Assembly (NCBI GenBank): GCA_035628135.1
Contig: DASPKM010000010.1
Coordinates: forward strand, 558,001 to 622,000
Source of the DNA: DASPKM01 sp035628135
GTDB taxonomy: Bacteria > Bacteroidota > Bacteroidia > Chitinophagales > Chitinophagaceae
Length of the DNA stretch: 64,000 nt
Reading direction: 5' to 3'
Under the pieces are notes generated by a model. The model was not told where the DNA came from. It was given only the letters and a program-made list of their open reading frames with translations, and searched no databases. A program made the translations under genes and the position numbers. This document shows, piece after piece, positions 9,351-18,548 of the stretch. Position 1 is the first letter of the stretch. Each line of letters begins with the position of its first letter.

Positions 9351-9665
9351 ATGAACGATAAAAATCAATCCCCGGAACAAGACCGCCACCTGCAGGCCCC
9401 GGGCGAAGCCAATAGAGACAAGCACATCAATTTCCTGGCCATTGAATCCGGCGACCCGGACCCTTCCACGGAAGATGATTCAAAACTGCACCTCACAGAC
9501 GATAGCACGTTGCAAACCCATGAAGAAAAAGAACAGGACAACCGCGTAGACCCCCGCCAGGACCGTAACATCAGCGTATCGGAAGACGACTTGCGCGATG
9601 CCGGGGCAGGGCGCCTCACCGGCCGCGAGCCCCGCAACGATGAGGAGGAAAGCCGCAACGGCTAA
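9351..9665 (+). CDS. short acidic, probably disordered protein
   Basis: The 104 residues are dominated by Asp, Glu, Arg, Asn and Gln (for example EDDSKLHLTDDSTL and REPRNDEEESRNG). There is no hydrophobic core, signal peptide or cysteine, which suggests an intrinsically disordered cytoplasmic protein. Isolated between an intergenic stretch and the ABC transporter. No family recognised. The opposite-strand frame covering the same bases is Ser/Arg-rich and less credible. Confidence 0.5.
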   Translation: MNDKNQSPEQDRHLQAPGEANRDKHINFLAIESGDPDPSTEDDSKLHLTDDSTLQTHEEKEQDNRVDPRQDRNISVSEDDLRDAGAGRLTGREPRNDEEESRNG

Positions 9666-9760
9666 GCCATTTTCCCGGTGGCCGCCTGGTAATGTAGTAC
9701 CGGATTACTGAAATGGCATCTTAACAGGATGCACTAAAACTGTCTTATCGCTACCCCTGT

Positions 9761-11539
9761 ATGCGCATATTATGGAAGTACCTCAGGCCGCAACGCTGGC
9801 TGGTGTTGGTATCGCTATTGCTGGCGGGCATCAGCCAGGTGTTGTCGCTCATTGATCCCATCATCTTCGGAAAGATCATAGACGATTACGCCAACAACCG
9901 CGGTACCCGCACTCCGGAACAATTAACGCAAGGGGTATTGTACTGGCTGTTCATCGCCATTGCCGTTGCCATGCTCGCACGCGTGGCCAAGGCATTCCAG
10001 GATTATACCGTGCGGCTGGCGGTACAGAAGTTCGGCATGCAGATCTTCAACGACGGGCTTAAGCAAACACTCCGCCTGTCGTTCACCGAATTCGAAGAGC
10101 AGCGCAGCGGCGAAACCATGTCCATTCTCCAAAAAGTAAGGAACGATACCGAGCGCTTCATCAATGCCTTTATCAATATATTATTCTCTTCGGTGGTGGG
10201 CATCAGCTTCCTGATATGGTATGCCATCACCAGGCATTGGGCGCTTATACCGGTATTCATCGTGGGCATATTGGTGCTGGGCGGCCTTACAGGATTGCTG
10301 AGCAAAAAGATCAAGACCTTGCAAAGGTCCATCAACAAAGAAACCAACCGCATGTCCGGGCTCATTACCGAATCGCTGCGCAACGTAGAGCTCGTGCGAA
10401 GCCTGGGACTTACTTTTCCGGAGATACGAAGACTAAGAGAGCATACTCAGCGCATCTTTCAACTCGAAATGCAAAAAACAAAAAAAGTCCGCACGCTTAG
10501 TTTTTTGCAAGGCTCGATGATCAACCTTCTAAGGCAATCCATCCTTTTCATTTTGCTATGGCTCATTTTCCGCGACGTACTCACTACCGGTCAACTTATC
10601 AGCATGCAATTTATTTCCACCACCATATTCGGGCCGCTGCAGGACATCGGCAACATCATTCTCTCCTATCGCGAAGCAGAAGCATCCCTGAATAATTTCG
10701 AACACCTCATGCAAAAACCGGTAGAGCAAAGACCTGATAATCCCGTTGAGCTAAACCTGTTGGACAATCTGCGGTTTAAGGACGTGGTATTCCGTCACAA
10801 GACTGCGCTGCACAATGCGCTGGACGGCATTTCATTCAGCGCAAAAACAGGCGATACCATCGCATTTGCGGGGCCATCGGGATCCGGTAAGTCCACCCTG
10901 GTGAAATTATTGGTAGGACTGTACAAGCCCTTGTCTGGAAATATTTATTTCAATGATATTCCAGCTCCCATGATCCGTTACAACGAGCTCAGGCGGCAGA
11001 TAGGATTTGTTACGCAGGATACGCAATTGTTCGCGGGCACCATCCGCGAAAACCTGTTGTTTGTAAAACCCGAGGCCACAGAAGCTGAAATGTATGAGGC
11101 GCTGGAAAAAGCGGCCTGCACCAATTTGTTGCACAGGTCAGGCAAGGGATTAGACACCGTGTTGGGCGAGGGCGGTTTAAAATTATCTGGCGGCGAAAAA
11201 CAACGCATTTCCATAGCAAGGGCGCTTTTACGGCACCCAAGGCTGTTGATATTTGATGAGGCCACTTCGGCGCTCGATTCCTTGACTGAGGAAGAAATTA
11301 CCGACACCATCCGCAGCATTTCCGCCCAACGGGAACAAATTACCATCCTGATTGCCCACCGGCTGTCGACCATTATGCACGCCGACAGGATCTATGTACT
11401 GGAAAAAGGGCGTATTGCTGAGTGCGGTATGCACGAAGATCTGCTAACGCTCAAAGGTTTATATTACGCCATGTGGAGGCAGCAAATTGGGGAACGTGAA
11501 TCTGGCACAAGATTTTTACTACCAAACGGCAAACTGTAA
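9761..11539 (+). CDS. ABC exporter, fused permease and ATPase
   Basis: The 592-residue half-transporter has a six-helix ABC transmembrane domain (about residues 1-310) and a nucleotide-binding domain (about 335-575). NBD motifs: Walker A GPSGSGKST (371-379), signature LSGGE (475-479), Walker B LLIFDEAT with D499, and switch histidine in AHRLST. It works as a homo- or heterodimer in the inner membrane and is related to the MsbA/multidrug/lipid exporter group. The cargo cannot be read from sequence. No partner gene is adjacent, which favours a homodimer. Confidence 0.9.
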   Translation: MRILWKYLRPQRWLVLVSLLLAGISQVLSLIDPIIFGKIIDDYANNRGTRTPEQLTQGVLYWLFIAIAVAMLARVAKAFQDYTVRLAVQKFGMQIFNDGLKQTLRLSFTEFEEQRSGETMSILQKVRNDTERFINAFINILFSSVVGISFLIWYAITRHWALIPVFIVGILVLGGLTGLLSKKIKTLQRSINKETNRMSGLITESLRNVELVRSLGLTFPEIRRLREHTQRIFQLEMQKTKKVRTLSFLQGSMINLLRQSILFILLWLIFRDVLTTGQLISMQFISTTIFGPLQDIGNIILSYREAEASLNNFEHLMQKPVEQRPDNPVELNLLDNLRFKDVVFRHKTALHNALDGISFSAKTGDTIAFAGPSGSGKSTLVKLLVGLYKPLSGNIYFNDIPAPMIRYNELRRQIGFVTQDTQLFAGTIRENLLFVKPEATEAEMYEALEKAACTNLLHRSGKGLDTVLGEGGLKLSGGEKQRISIARALLRHPRLLIFDEATSALDSLTEEEITDTIRSISAQREQITILIAHRLSTIMHADRIYVLEKGRIAECGMHEDLLTLKGLYYAMWRQQIGERESGTRFLLPNGKL

Positions 11540-11601
11540 TGTCATCCCATACAGCTTTCGCTGGCAAGGGAATTGTTCATTAACTATTAAAATACGCTTT
11601 T

Positions 11602-12210
11602 ATGAAAAGTAAGATCATGATGTTGTGTGCTGGTTTGTCCTTTGGCGTGCTTGCGTGTAATGACGCATCAACCGGCAGCGAGGCAAATAAGGATTCAGCA
11701 GCCACAACAACGACAACTACAGCAGCAGCAGACAACACGCGGGTGGACGTAGATGTGCCCGCTGCTACAAGAACATCCTTCGAACAAAAGTATCCTAACG
11801 CATCGAACGTTAGATGGGAACGCTACAAACCTGAGGATAGAACAAACATGGACGCAACAGATTGGAATTATGGCCTGGATACAAATGACTACGTAGTGAT
11901 GTTTAACTGGGATAATGCAGACTATTATGCATGGTACGACGACGGTAACTGGATCAGGGCTTCAACACCCATGAAAGACCATTCCAAGCTTCCGGCACCG
12001 GTTAATAATACCATCCGTAACCAGTTTGCCGGATATGAAATTGTAGAAGTGGATAAGGAAAACGATAAAGACCGCACAGTATACGAGATAGAACTTAAGA
12101 AAGGCGATGAAGACAAGATGAAATTAACGATTGCAGAAGACGGTACCGTGATGAAGAAGAAAGGAAAAGTAGACGGCGAGAAAGTAAAAGAAAAAGTGGA
12201 CCAGAAATAA
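11602..12210 (+). CDS. lipoprotein with PepSY-like repeat domain
   Basis: The 202-residue protein has a lipoprotein signal with lipobox LACN (Cys about residue 19), so the mature protein is probably lipid-anchored. A Thr/Ala-rich linker (TTTTTTAAA) follows, then a PepSY-like (BLIP-like) domain: 'FEQKYPNASNVRWERY' is the characteristic helix-strand start and 'ELKKGDEDKMKLTIAEDG' a second strand pair. A Lys/Glu-rich tail ends the protein. Such proteins are common in Bacteroidota but their role is not settled. Two shorter relatives lie at 17988 and 18549. Confidence 0.75.
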   Translation: MKSKIMMLCAGLSFGVLACNDASTGSEANKDSAATTTTTTAAADNTRVDVDVPAATRTSFEQKYPNASNVRWERYKPEDRTNMDATDWNYGLDTNDYVVMFNWDNADYYAWYDDGNWIRASTPMKDHSKLPAPVNNTIRNQFAGYEIVEVDKENDKDRTVYEIELKKGDEDKMKLTIAEDGTVMKKKGKVDGEKVKEKVDQK

Positions 12211-12242
12211 GATTGGCTTTAACCAATAGCAACAACAATGGC

Positions 12243-12273
12243 AAGCTCATGAAATTTTCATGAGCTTTTTTTT
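12243..12273 (+). terminator. intrinsic terminator of the PepSY lipoprotein gene
   Basis: AAGCTCATGAAA and its complement TTTCATGAGCTT form a near-perfect stem (12243-12267) with almost no loop, followed by eight T. Confidence 0.8.
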
Positions 12274-12309
12274 ATTACAGATTAAAAGGAATTAAAGGAT
12301 TTCACAGAT
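12272..12309. repeat. 38-bp dispersed repeat, copy A
   Basis: The segment begins TTATTACAGATT and ends GGATTTCACAGAT. It matches 28305-28342 at 31 of 38 positions without a gap. Both copies start inside the T-tract of an intrinsic terminator. Its second half is also the left arm of the hairpin at 12291-12357. Confidence 0.6.
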
Positions 12310-12357
12310 AGTTCTTAAGATCGGCGCAAGCCCGATCAATGTGTGAAATCCTTTAAT
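12291..12357. terminator. nested hairpin between convergent genes
   Basis: A perfect 16-bp inverted repeat (ATTAAAGGATTTCACA at 12291-12306 and its complement at 12342-12357) encloses a second 6-bp hairpin (GATCGG / CCGATC, 12319-12337). On the minus strand it could serve the dipeptidase gene ending at 12412. Confidence 0.55.
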
Positions 12358-12411
12358 CTTTCAAAAAAATCTGTCCTATTTTTTTTAAGCTGTTACGTAT
12401 TACGGATACGC

Positions 12412-14028
12412 TCACACAAAATTCACTTTCAAAAATTCAAAGGCGTTTTTGAAGAACAGGCCTTCCAGCAGCTCGTCCACATCTACTTCTCCTTTGGCGA
12501 TGCCTGTGCCGTTCCAGAACCTGTTTTCTTCCATGATATCTTTCAGTTGCCGTTTGAATTGGTCGTACGTCATAGCAGTTTCGCAACAATCGATGGCGTT
12601 GATCAACCCATCGAAATCGGAGCCGATGCACACGCGTTTAGCAGCTTCGTTTAGGATGCCTGCTTCTTTCCCAACCCTTAATATATGTATCACCTGGTTC
12701 AGGAAATAGCGTGCGTGCGAGTCGTGCGTGGCAAAATTGTGATCTTCGGCTTCCGAACCACGCAGCACCTTATCAAAATCACCATCGAACACTTCCAGCG
12801 CCGCTGGATTCATGGGACCGAAGAATGTTGCCGCATCTGCCTCTGAAATATACTCCACTTCAGAAGGAAATACATCTATCCCGTGCGCCACCGATTCGGC
12901 GGGATAGCCAACAATGCGCTGGTCCAGCGAAATGCCTATCAGGCCTTTCGAATCTAATATCTTGATAATGTCCTCGTCGTACAGGTTGATGCTGCTTACA
13001 TTAAAAGCGCTCACCAGCCGGTCGCCATTGGGCGCTTTTACATGCCCCTTGGGTTTTAGATGCTCCACTTCCCACACTGCTACCTGATCGGGCGGATTGC
13101 GCACCGATACAACCACCCGCTTCGGCCTGGAACGCAGGAAGTTTAAACGCTCGTCCATCCTGCAACCAGCAATTCCCGCATGCGTGCAAATGATCGGCTG
13201 GGTTAGTTGATTGATGTCGCGGAATGCATACAAGGCCGTGCGGGTACTGAACGCCATGTGCTTGATATCTACCAGTATTTTTTTATCGTGCAATAATTTA
13301 ACGATGTTCTTGCCGAGCGCAGTAAGTCCGGTGACCTCAGGAAAGAACAGGCTGTCGCTGATGAATTGCAATCCCGAGGCATGGGCGCCAAAAGGCAGGT
13401 GCTGCAAATGCGTAATGTTAGCAGCGAATATCCTTACATTCCTGTCCGAATATCGTTGAATGAAATCATTCAGGTTGTTTACGATATCGTTCTCTACGTT
13501 GGCACTGAACACATCATTGGCAAATGAATGCATGCCTTCTACGATGGCCACGCCGTGAATGGTGTTCAAATTATTTTCCTCGTATTCATCGATGGATTTG
13601 ATAAACTTGAAATTCGAGCCGGCGGGCACCATGTCATCTCCAGCGCCCGGTGTGGGATGGTTAAGCAGGATCTCTACATTGTCTTTCGTTAATTTATAGT
13701 AATTATCGCCGCGGCTAATGATGGTGAGCTTACCAGGGTCCAGCACATTGATATCGCCGGCAGCCGCAATTTTTTTCTGCAGCACGCCTACTCCCATTTG
13801 TTTTTCGGTGGCGTACAGCACGGTGCCCACAAGGTTTACTTTGCCGGTAACCAGTTGCCCAAGGCTGCTTTGCGAATTGAGCGCTTTATTAAAGAGTTTG
13901 TTGATCCCAACGCTGCTGCCGAGAATTGTCAACTCCGCTTTTATCGATTTCCAGGGTGTAGGTTCCTGTCCGGCGGGTGCAAGCAATGGTTTAAAACCGG
14001 GGTGGCAGTGAAAGTCAAAGAACGGCAT
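12412..14028 (-). CDS. membrane dipeptidase-like metallohydrolase (peptidase M19 type)
   Basis: The 538-residue protein looks like a metal-dependent hydrolase of the renal-dipeptidase/M19 group of TIM-barrel amidohydrolases. The N-terminal metal motif is DFHCH (residues 4-8). ICTHAGIAG in the middle supplies another histidine, and the C-terminal GSDFDG block is typical of M19. It is longer than the usual 350-400 residues. There is no signal peptide with this start, so it is probably cytoplasmic. ATG 14028 was chosen over an upstream frame that adds 24 unrelated residues. Dipeptide hydrolysis is inferred from the family; the substrate is unknown. Confidence 0.68.
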   Translation of the reverse strand: MPFFDFHCHPGFKPLLAPAGQEPTPWKSIKAELTILGSSVGINKLFNKALNSQSSLGQLVTGKVNLVGTVLYATEKQMGVGVLQKKIAAAGDINVLDPGKLTIISRGDNYYKLTKDNVEILLNHPTPGAGDDMVPAGSNFKFIKSIDEYEENNLNTIHGVAIVEGMHSFANDVFSANVENDIVNNLNDFIQRYSDRNVRIFAANITHLQHLPFGAHASGLQFISDSLFFPEVTGLTALGKNIVKLLHDKKILVDIKHMAFSTRTALYAFRDINQLTQPIICTHAGIAGCRMDERLNFLRSRPKRVVVSVRNPPDQVAVWEVEHLKPKGHVKAPNGDRLVSAFNVSSINLYDEDIIKILDSKGLIGISLDQRIVGYPAESVAHGIDVFPSEVEYISEADAATFFGPMNPAALEVFDGDFDKVLRGSEAEDHNFATHDSHARYFLNQVIHILRVGKEAGILNEAAKRVCIGSDFDGLINAIDCCETAMTYDQFKRQLKDIMEENRFWNGTGIAKGEVDVDELLEGLFFKNAFEFLKVNFV

Positions 14029-14276
14029 ACAAAAAGTTTTGAGGTTAGTTTGTGGGGCGCTTTTCCATATAAAGGTGCGTGTGCCTGCTTTAAAAAACAA
14101 GGGTGTAAATACTGATTCTGTACGGGTAATTTCGGGACACTATAACGTATGGTGTGCATTAACCTGCCAATGTCTGGGCGGACAAGGCCTAAGCCGTGCT
14201 CGCGTACCACGCGCGTGTATAACTCCCCTGTTTTACAGAACTATTATTTTAGCATTGATTTTGTATAATCAATGAT

Positions 14277-14549
14277 ATGAAAAACATATTTCTAATTATA
14301 CCGCTTGCCATTGCCGCGATATTTGTTGGCGCCTGCAATGGGAATGCCGGCAAAAACAGCCTCTCCGACAGCCTGGGCAATACAATTACCGACAGCGCGG
14401 GCCGCTACGATACCATGAGCTATGAGCGCATGCAAACCAAAACCGGTAATACCGATACTGCCGGCGGCGGCCAGGCCCGCAAAAACGACACGGCCCACTA
14501 TGAACGCATGCCGCAAAAAAGCGATTCGCTCCAAAAAAATAACCGCTAA
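14277..14549 (+). CDS. small lipoprotein with duplicated YERM motif
   Basis: The 90-residue protein carries a lipoprotein signal ending in GAC (lipobox, Cys about residue 20). The mature part is short, hydrophilic and rich in Asn, Asp, Lys and Gly. It holds two copies of a YDTMSYERM / NDTAHYERM motif about 28 residues apart. I do not recognise a family. It lies between divergent (dipeptidase) and codirectional (UvrD) neighbours with its own short upstream region. Confidence 0.6.
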   Translation: MKNIFLIIPLAIAAIFVGACNGNAGKNSLSDSLGNTITDSAGRYDTMSYERMQTKTGNTDTAGGGQARKNDTAHYERMPQKSDSLQKNNR

Positions 14550-14624
14550 AAACGGTTACAACTTGTCAATTTTTCGATCGCCATGCTTTTCTATTTTGCC
14601 CCTGACAAAGCGTAACTTGCAGCC

Positions 14625-16976
14625 ATGCAAGATTATCTGAGCGGATTGAATGAACCGCAACGTGAGGCCGTACTATATACCGATGGTCCTTTAATGATCG
14701 TGGCCGGGGCGGGTAGCGGCAAAACCAAGGTGCTTACCACCCGCATCGCCCACCTGATGGCAAAAGGAGTGGATGCTTTTAATATACTGGCGCTGACCTT
14801 TACCAACAAGGCCGCTGCTGAAATGAAGGAGCGTGTAGAAAAGATCCTCGGCAATTCCGAAGCCCGCAATTTATACATCGGCACCTTTCACTCGGTTTTT
14901 GCCAGGGTGCTGCGTGCCGAAGCTCCCAAACTGGGCTATCCCAACAATTTCACCATTTATGATACGGACGATGCCAAAAGCGTGGTAAAGTCCGTGGTCA
15001 ACGAAATGAACCTGGACGATAAGCACTATAAGCCCAATACAGTGCTTAACCGCATCAGCGGGGCCAAAAATGCCCTGGTAGGTCCCGAAGAATATGCCAC
15101 CGATTACTATATACAGCAGGAAGACATGCGCGCCAACCGGCCGGCCCTTGCCCAGATCTATGCGGCTTATGTAAAGCGCTGCTTCAAGAACGGTGCGATG
15201 GATTTTGACGACCTGCTGTTCAACATGCACAAATTGCTGACGATTTATCCCGAGACCCTGCACAAATACCAGCATAAGTTCAGATATATATTGATAGACG
15301 AGTACCAGGATACCAACCCCGTACAGTATGAAATTGTCAAGCTACTGGGAGCCGTGCACGAAAACGTGTGCGTGGTGGGCGATGACGCGCAAAGTATTTA
15401 CAGCTTCCGCGGCGCCACCATTCAAAACATCCTGCAGTTCCAGAAAGATTATGAGGACGTAAAAGTGGTGAAGCTGGAGCAGAACTACCGCAGCACCCAA
15501 AGCATATTAAACGTAGCCAATGAAGTGATCAAGCACAACAAAGGGCAAATACCCAAAGTGCTGTGGACCGATAACCAGCAAGGCGAGAAAATAAGGCTGG
15601 TGCGCACCATGACAGACAACGACGAAGGAAAATACGTAGCAGATACCATTAAAGAACAAAAGCTGCGCAACCATTTTCTAAATAAAGAGTTTGCAATACT
15701 ATACCGCACCAATGCACAAAGCCGCGCTTTTGAAGAAAACCTGCGGCGCATGAACATCGCGTACACTATTTACGGCGGCATCAGCTTTTACCAGCGCAAA
15801 GAGATCAAGGACTTCCTGGCTTACATGCGCCTCACCGTTAACACCAACGACGAAGAGGCGCTGAAGCGCATTATCAATTATCCCGCCCGCGGCATTGGAA
15901 AAACCACCATCGACAAGGCCATTATGTACGCAAATGAAAAGGACATACCGATGTGGCAGGTGTTGGAAAACGCGACCGCGTTCGGCTTTAAATCGGGCAC
16001 GCTGGAGGCCATTGAAGGATTTGCCACCATGATCAGGAGCTTCCGCAGCATGCTGCAAACGAAAAATGCGTACGAAGTAGCCATCCACATCGGCAAGCAA
16101 ACCAATATTGTAAAAGAACTGTTCAACGATAAAACAACGGAAGGCGTTGCGCGCTACGAGAACATCCAGGAATTGCTGAACTCTATTAAGGAGTTTACCG
16201 AAACGCCCATGAACGAGGAAAGTGGCGAGGTGGGCGATAAGCGGTTGGGCGCCTACCTGCAACAGATCAGCCTACTGACCGATGCCGACGAAAAAGATCC
16301 CAATGCCGATACCGTGAAGCTGATGACCATTCACGCGGCCAAGGGTTTGGAATTTCCCGTGGTGTTCGTATGCGGGTTGGAAGAAATGTTGTTCCCTAAC
16401 GGCATCAGCGTTAATACCCGAGAAGAGCTGGAAGAAGAAAGAAGGTTGTTTTACGTGGCCATTACCAGGGCAAAGCAAAGCTTGTGGCTTAGCTATGCCA
16501 ATACCCGCTACCGTTTTGGCAACCTGGTGCAGAACGATCCCAGTCGCTTCATCGATGAGCTGCCCCCCCAATACATAGATAAGAGCTTTGCGGGCGGTGG
16601 TGTGCGCAACCAGGGCGCTGCCTGGGGCAGCGCTTTCGAGCGGATGACGCGGGGGTTTGGCGGCGGAAACTGGGGCGCGGGAGATCGCCAGGCGAAAAGT
16701 GCATCCGAGTCAAGGTCTTCAGAAGATTCAAAGCCATCATACCTGCCTTACGCGCCCAAAGCAAAACCGGTGGAACATGTTCCTACTCCTGATTTTGTTC
16801 CCAGCGATATTTCAGGGTTGCAGGAAGGCAATAAGGTAGAGCACCAGAAGTTCGGATTTGGATTGGTGACCAGGCTGGAAGGCAGCGCGCACAACCCGGT
16901 AGCCACCATCAAATTCGAGCACAATGGCGAAAAGAAGATCATGCTGAATTATGCGAAGCTGCGGATAGTGGAGTAG
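14625..16976 (+). CDS. UvrD/PcrA-type ATP-dependent DNA helicase
   Basis: The 783-residue SF1A helicase translocates 3'-5' on single-stranded DNA in repair and replication. Motif I AGAGSGKT is at residues 27-34, motif Ia TFTNKAA follows, motif II DEYQD is at 225-229, motif III GDDAQSIYSFRGA near 250, motif IV QNYRST, motif V LMTIHAAKGLEF and motif VI VAITRAK. A C-terminal Tudor-like segment (KVEHQKFGFG...) matches the RNA-polymerase-binding tail of PcrA. Length and domain order are those of a full-length PcrA/UvrD. Confidence 0.95.
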   Translation: MQDYLSGLNEPQREAVLYTDGPLMIVAGAGSGKTKVLTTRIAHLMAKGVDAFNILALTFTNKAAAEMKERVEKILGNSEARNLYIGTFHSVFARVLRAEAPKLGYPNNFTIYDTDDAKSVVKSVVNEMNLDDKHYKPNTVLNRISGAKNALVGPEEYATDYYIQQEDMRANRPALAQIYAAYVKRCFKNGAMDFDDLLFNMHKLLTIYPETLHKYQHKFRYILIDEYQDTNPVQYEIVKLLGAVHENVCVVGDDAQSIYSFRGATIQNILQFQKDYEDVKVVKLEQNYRSTQSILNVANEVIKHNKGQIPKVLWTDNQQGEKIRLVRTMTDNDEGKYVADTIKEQKLRNHFLNKEFAILYRTNAQSRAFEENLRRMNIAYTIYGGISFYQRKEIKDFLAYMRLTVNTNDEEALKRIINYPARGIGKTTIDKAIMYANEKDIPMWQVLENATAFGFKSGTLEAIEGFATMIRSFRSMLQTKNAYEVAIHIGKQTNIVKELFNDKTTEGVARYENIQELLNSIKEFTETPMNEESGEVGDKRLGAYLQQISLLTDADEKDPNADTVKLMTIHAAKGLEFPVVFVCGLEEMLFPNGISVNTREELEEERRLFYVAITRAKQSLWLSYANTRYRFGNLVQNDPSRFIDELPPQYIDKSFAGGGVRNQGAAWGSAFERMTRGFGGGNWGAGDRQAKSASESRSSEDSKPSYLPYAPKAKPVEHVPTPDFVPSDISGLQEGNKVEHQKFGFGLVTRLEGSAHNPVATIKFEHNGEKKIMLNYAKLRIVE

Positions 16977-16982
16977 GGAAGC

Positions 16983-17042
16983 TTATTATTAATTATTCAT
17001 TAATGATTATATTATTAGCGGCGCATGAATAATTAATAATAA
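16983..17042. terminator. AT-rich palindrome between convergent genes
   Basis: A perfect 18-bp inverted repeat (TTATTATTAATTATTCAT at 16983-17000 and its complement at 17025-17042) lies between the stops of the helicase and the ACP phosphodiesterase genes, 6 and 5 bp from them. Bidirectional terminator or insulator. Confidence 0.55.
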
Positions 17043-17046
17043 ATAA

Positions 17047-17631
17047 TCAATAATTTCCAAGGTACCGCTTGGCAAGCTCCCGCACATCGGGAAAAAAACT
17101 ATCATAACATTCCCGCAATGCATCATAATGCTGTACGAATAGCTCCTGCGCGGGCCTTGCATCATTAATATATGTAGCCCTTCTCACCAATCCTTCAAGG
17201 CTCCTGAATATGCCCTGGTTCAACCGGTAGTTGTATAACCAGTCGTGCAATTGCATATAATAAAATACCGTTCCGAAATTTTCAGGAAAAACATTTTCAA
17301 ATTGTTTCAACTGTGTATACGTGTTGGCGGCGAATGTGCGAAGGGTGTCGCCGGGAAACACTGTGGCATCATTGGCAAGAAAATGATCGTATATAATATC
17401 TGTAATAGGAGAAGCATATAATCTATATATAGGCCTGAAAAACTCTTTTGCAGCGGCGGTGGCGCTGTGTTGGTCGGTATATTCATCGATGGCGCGGTGC
17501 AGCGCGATGCCTTCCTGGATGCGCTGAGGGAAGTTGTAGCGCTTTTTCCCCTTGATGAAATCGCTGAAAATATTTCCAGCGAGTATTTCAGGCTCTCCGA
17601 ATGATAAATATGCGTGCGCCAGGTAGTTCAT
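17047..17631 (-). CDS. ACP phosphodiesterase (AcpH/DUF479 family)
   Basis: The 194-residue protein matches the acyl carrier protein phosphodiesterase family, which removes 4'-phosphopantetheine from holo-ACP. The diagnostic N-terminus MNYLAHAYLS is followed by GNIFSDFIKG, by GIALHRAIDEYTD (HD-type metal ligands) and by IIYDHFLA. The ATG at 17631 was chosen because it starts exactly at the conserved MNYLAH block; an upstream frame adds 33 Cys-rich residues with no family match. It is a single gene, convergent with UvrD. Confidence 0.85.
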   Translation of the reverse strand: MNYLAHAYLSFGEPEILAGNIFSDFIKGKKRYNFPQRIQEGIALHRAIDEYTDQHSATAAAKEFFRPIYRLYASPITDIIYDHFLANDATVFPGDTLRTFAANTYTQLKQFENVFPENFGTVFYYMQLHDWLYNYRLNQGIFRSLEGLVRRATYINDARPAQELFVQHYDALRECYDSFFPDVRELAKRYLGNY

Positions 17632-17894
17632 ATTGATGTGACATATACCACAAACCGGGTATGCAGTATCACACAAACATGTGATATGCAATTTTTTGCT
17701 GCGGGTTAAATATACGATGGCTTCAACCACATTTCCATTTTAACCCTAACTTAACGCGATTTAGTATTTCATTAAGAAACATTTGCAAATGCAGTCCTGG
17801 CAAGGGTTTCAGCCGATTAATCCGCATTATTCCCGCATATTTTCAACAACAGCATTAACGGAGATTAACGTACGAAGCCACATATACCAATTTG

Positions 17895-17926
17895 CTTGAC
17901 TTGGCTTGTAACACGAACTACATTTG
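17895..17926 (+). promoter_or_regulatory. promoter of the PepSY-like pair
   Basis: CTTG at 17895-17898 and TACATTTG at 17919-17926 with a 20-bp spacer fit the Bacteroidota -33/-7 pattern. The leader before ATG 17988 would be about 55 nt. Confidence 0.5.
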
Positions 17927-17987
17927 TGTCGTCTTAGTTATGCAAACAAGCAGTATAGTCATCAAAAACCTAAAAAACAATTTCAAG

Positions 17988-18434
17988 ATGAAAAAGATAC
18001 TTTTAACAGCCGCGGTAACAGTCCTGGTGGGATTAACTTCTTTCGCTGCGGATAAAAAGATCAATCAAAGAGTATTAGCGGCGTTCGAAAAAGAATTTGC
18101 CACAGCAACCAATGTATCCTGGGAAGTTCTGAAGCACGAGGACATTTATCACGCCAGCTTCGTGTATGCAAACGAGGTAATGGAAGCTTACTACAACACC
18201 GAGGGTGAACTGATCGCAGCAGCGCGTCACCTGTCAGCAGAGAGGCTGCCCTTACTGGTAAACAAAAGCATCAGGGAGAACTTTGGTAAGTACCAGTTCA
18301 AGACCGCAACAGAATACATGAGCGCAGATGCTACCAGCTATATCATTACACTGGAAAACCAAAAAGCAATCATCGTGGCGCGTATATATACCAACGGTAG
18401 CGCCGAGGTATTGAAAAAGACAAAAAAATCCTAA
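17988..18434 (+). CDS. secreted PepSY-like protein, first of a tandem pair
   Basis: The 148-residue protein has a Sec signal peptide (MKKILLTAAVTVLVG..., cleavage after SFAA near residue 21). A single PepSY-like/BLIP-like domain follows: FEKEFATATNVSWEVL begins it and ILTLENQ-type strands close it. No lipobox, so it is probably periplasmic or exported. ATG 17988 was chosen since it begins the signal peptide; a longer frame from 17892 would run through the promoter. The next gene (18549) is a paralogue. Confidence 0.8.
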   Translation: MKKILLTAAVTVLVGLTSFAADKKINQRVLAAFEKEFATATNVSWEVLKHEDIYHASFVYANEVMEAYYNTEGELIAAARHLSAERLPLLVNKSIRENFGKYQFKTATEYMSADATSYIITLENQKAIIVARIYTNGSAEVLKKTKKS

Positions 18435-18548
18435 AGCCCGGGAAAGCTTTATTTCCCTGTAACCTTTTCAAAATCCGGTCGTCCTATTCTCAAACAAGTA
18501 AACAAGTAAAAATTTAACCCGCCTGCGAAGGCAATAAAAAAATCAAAC

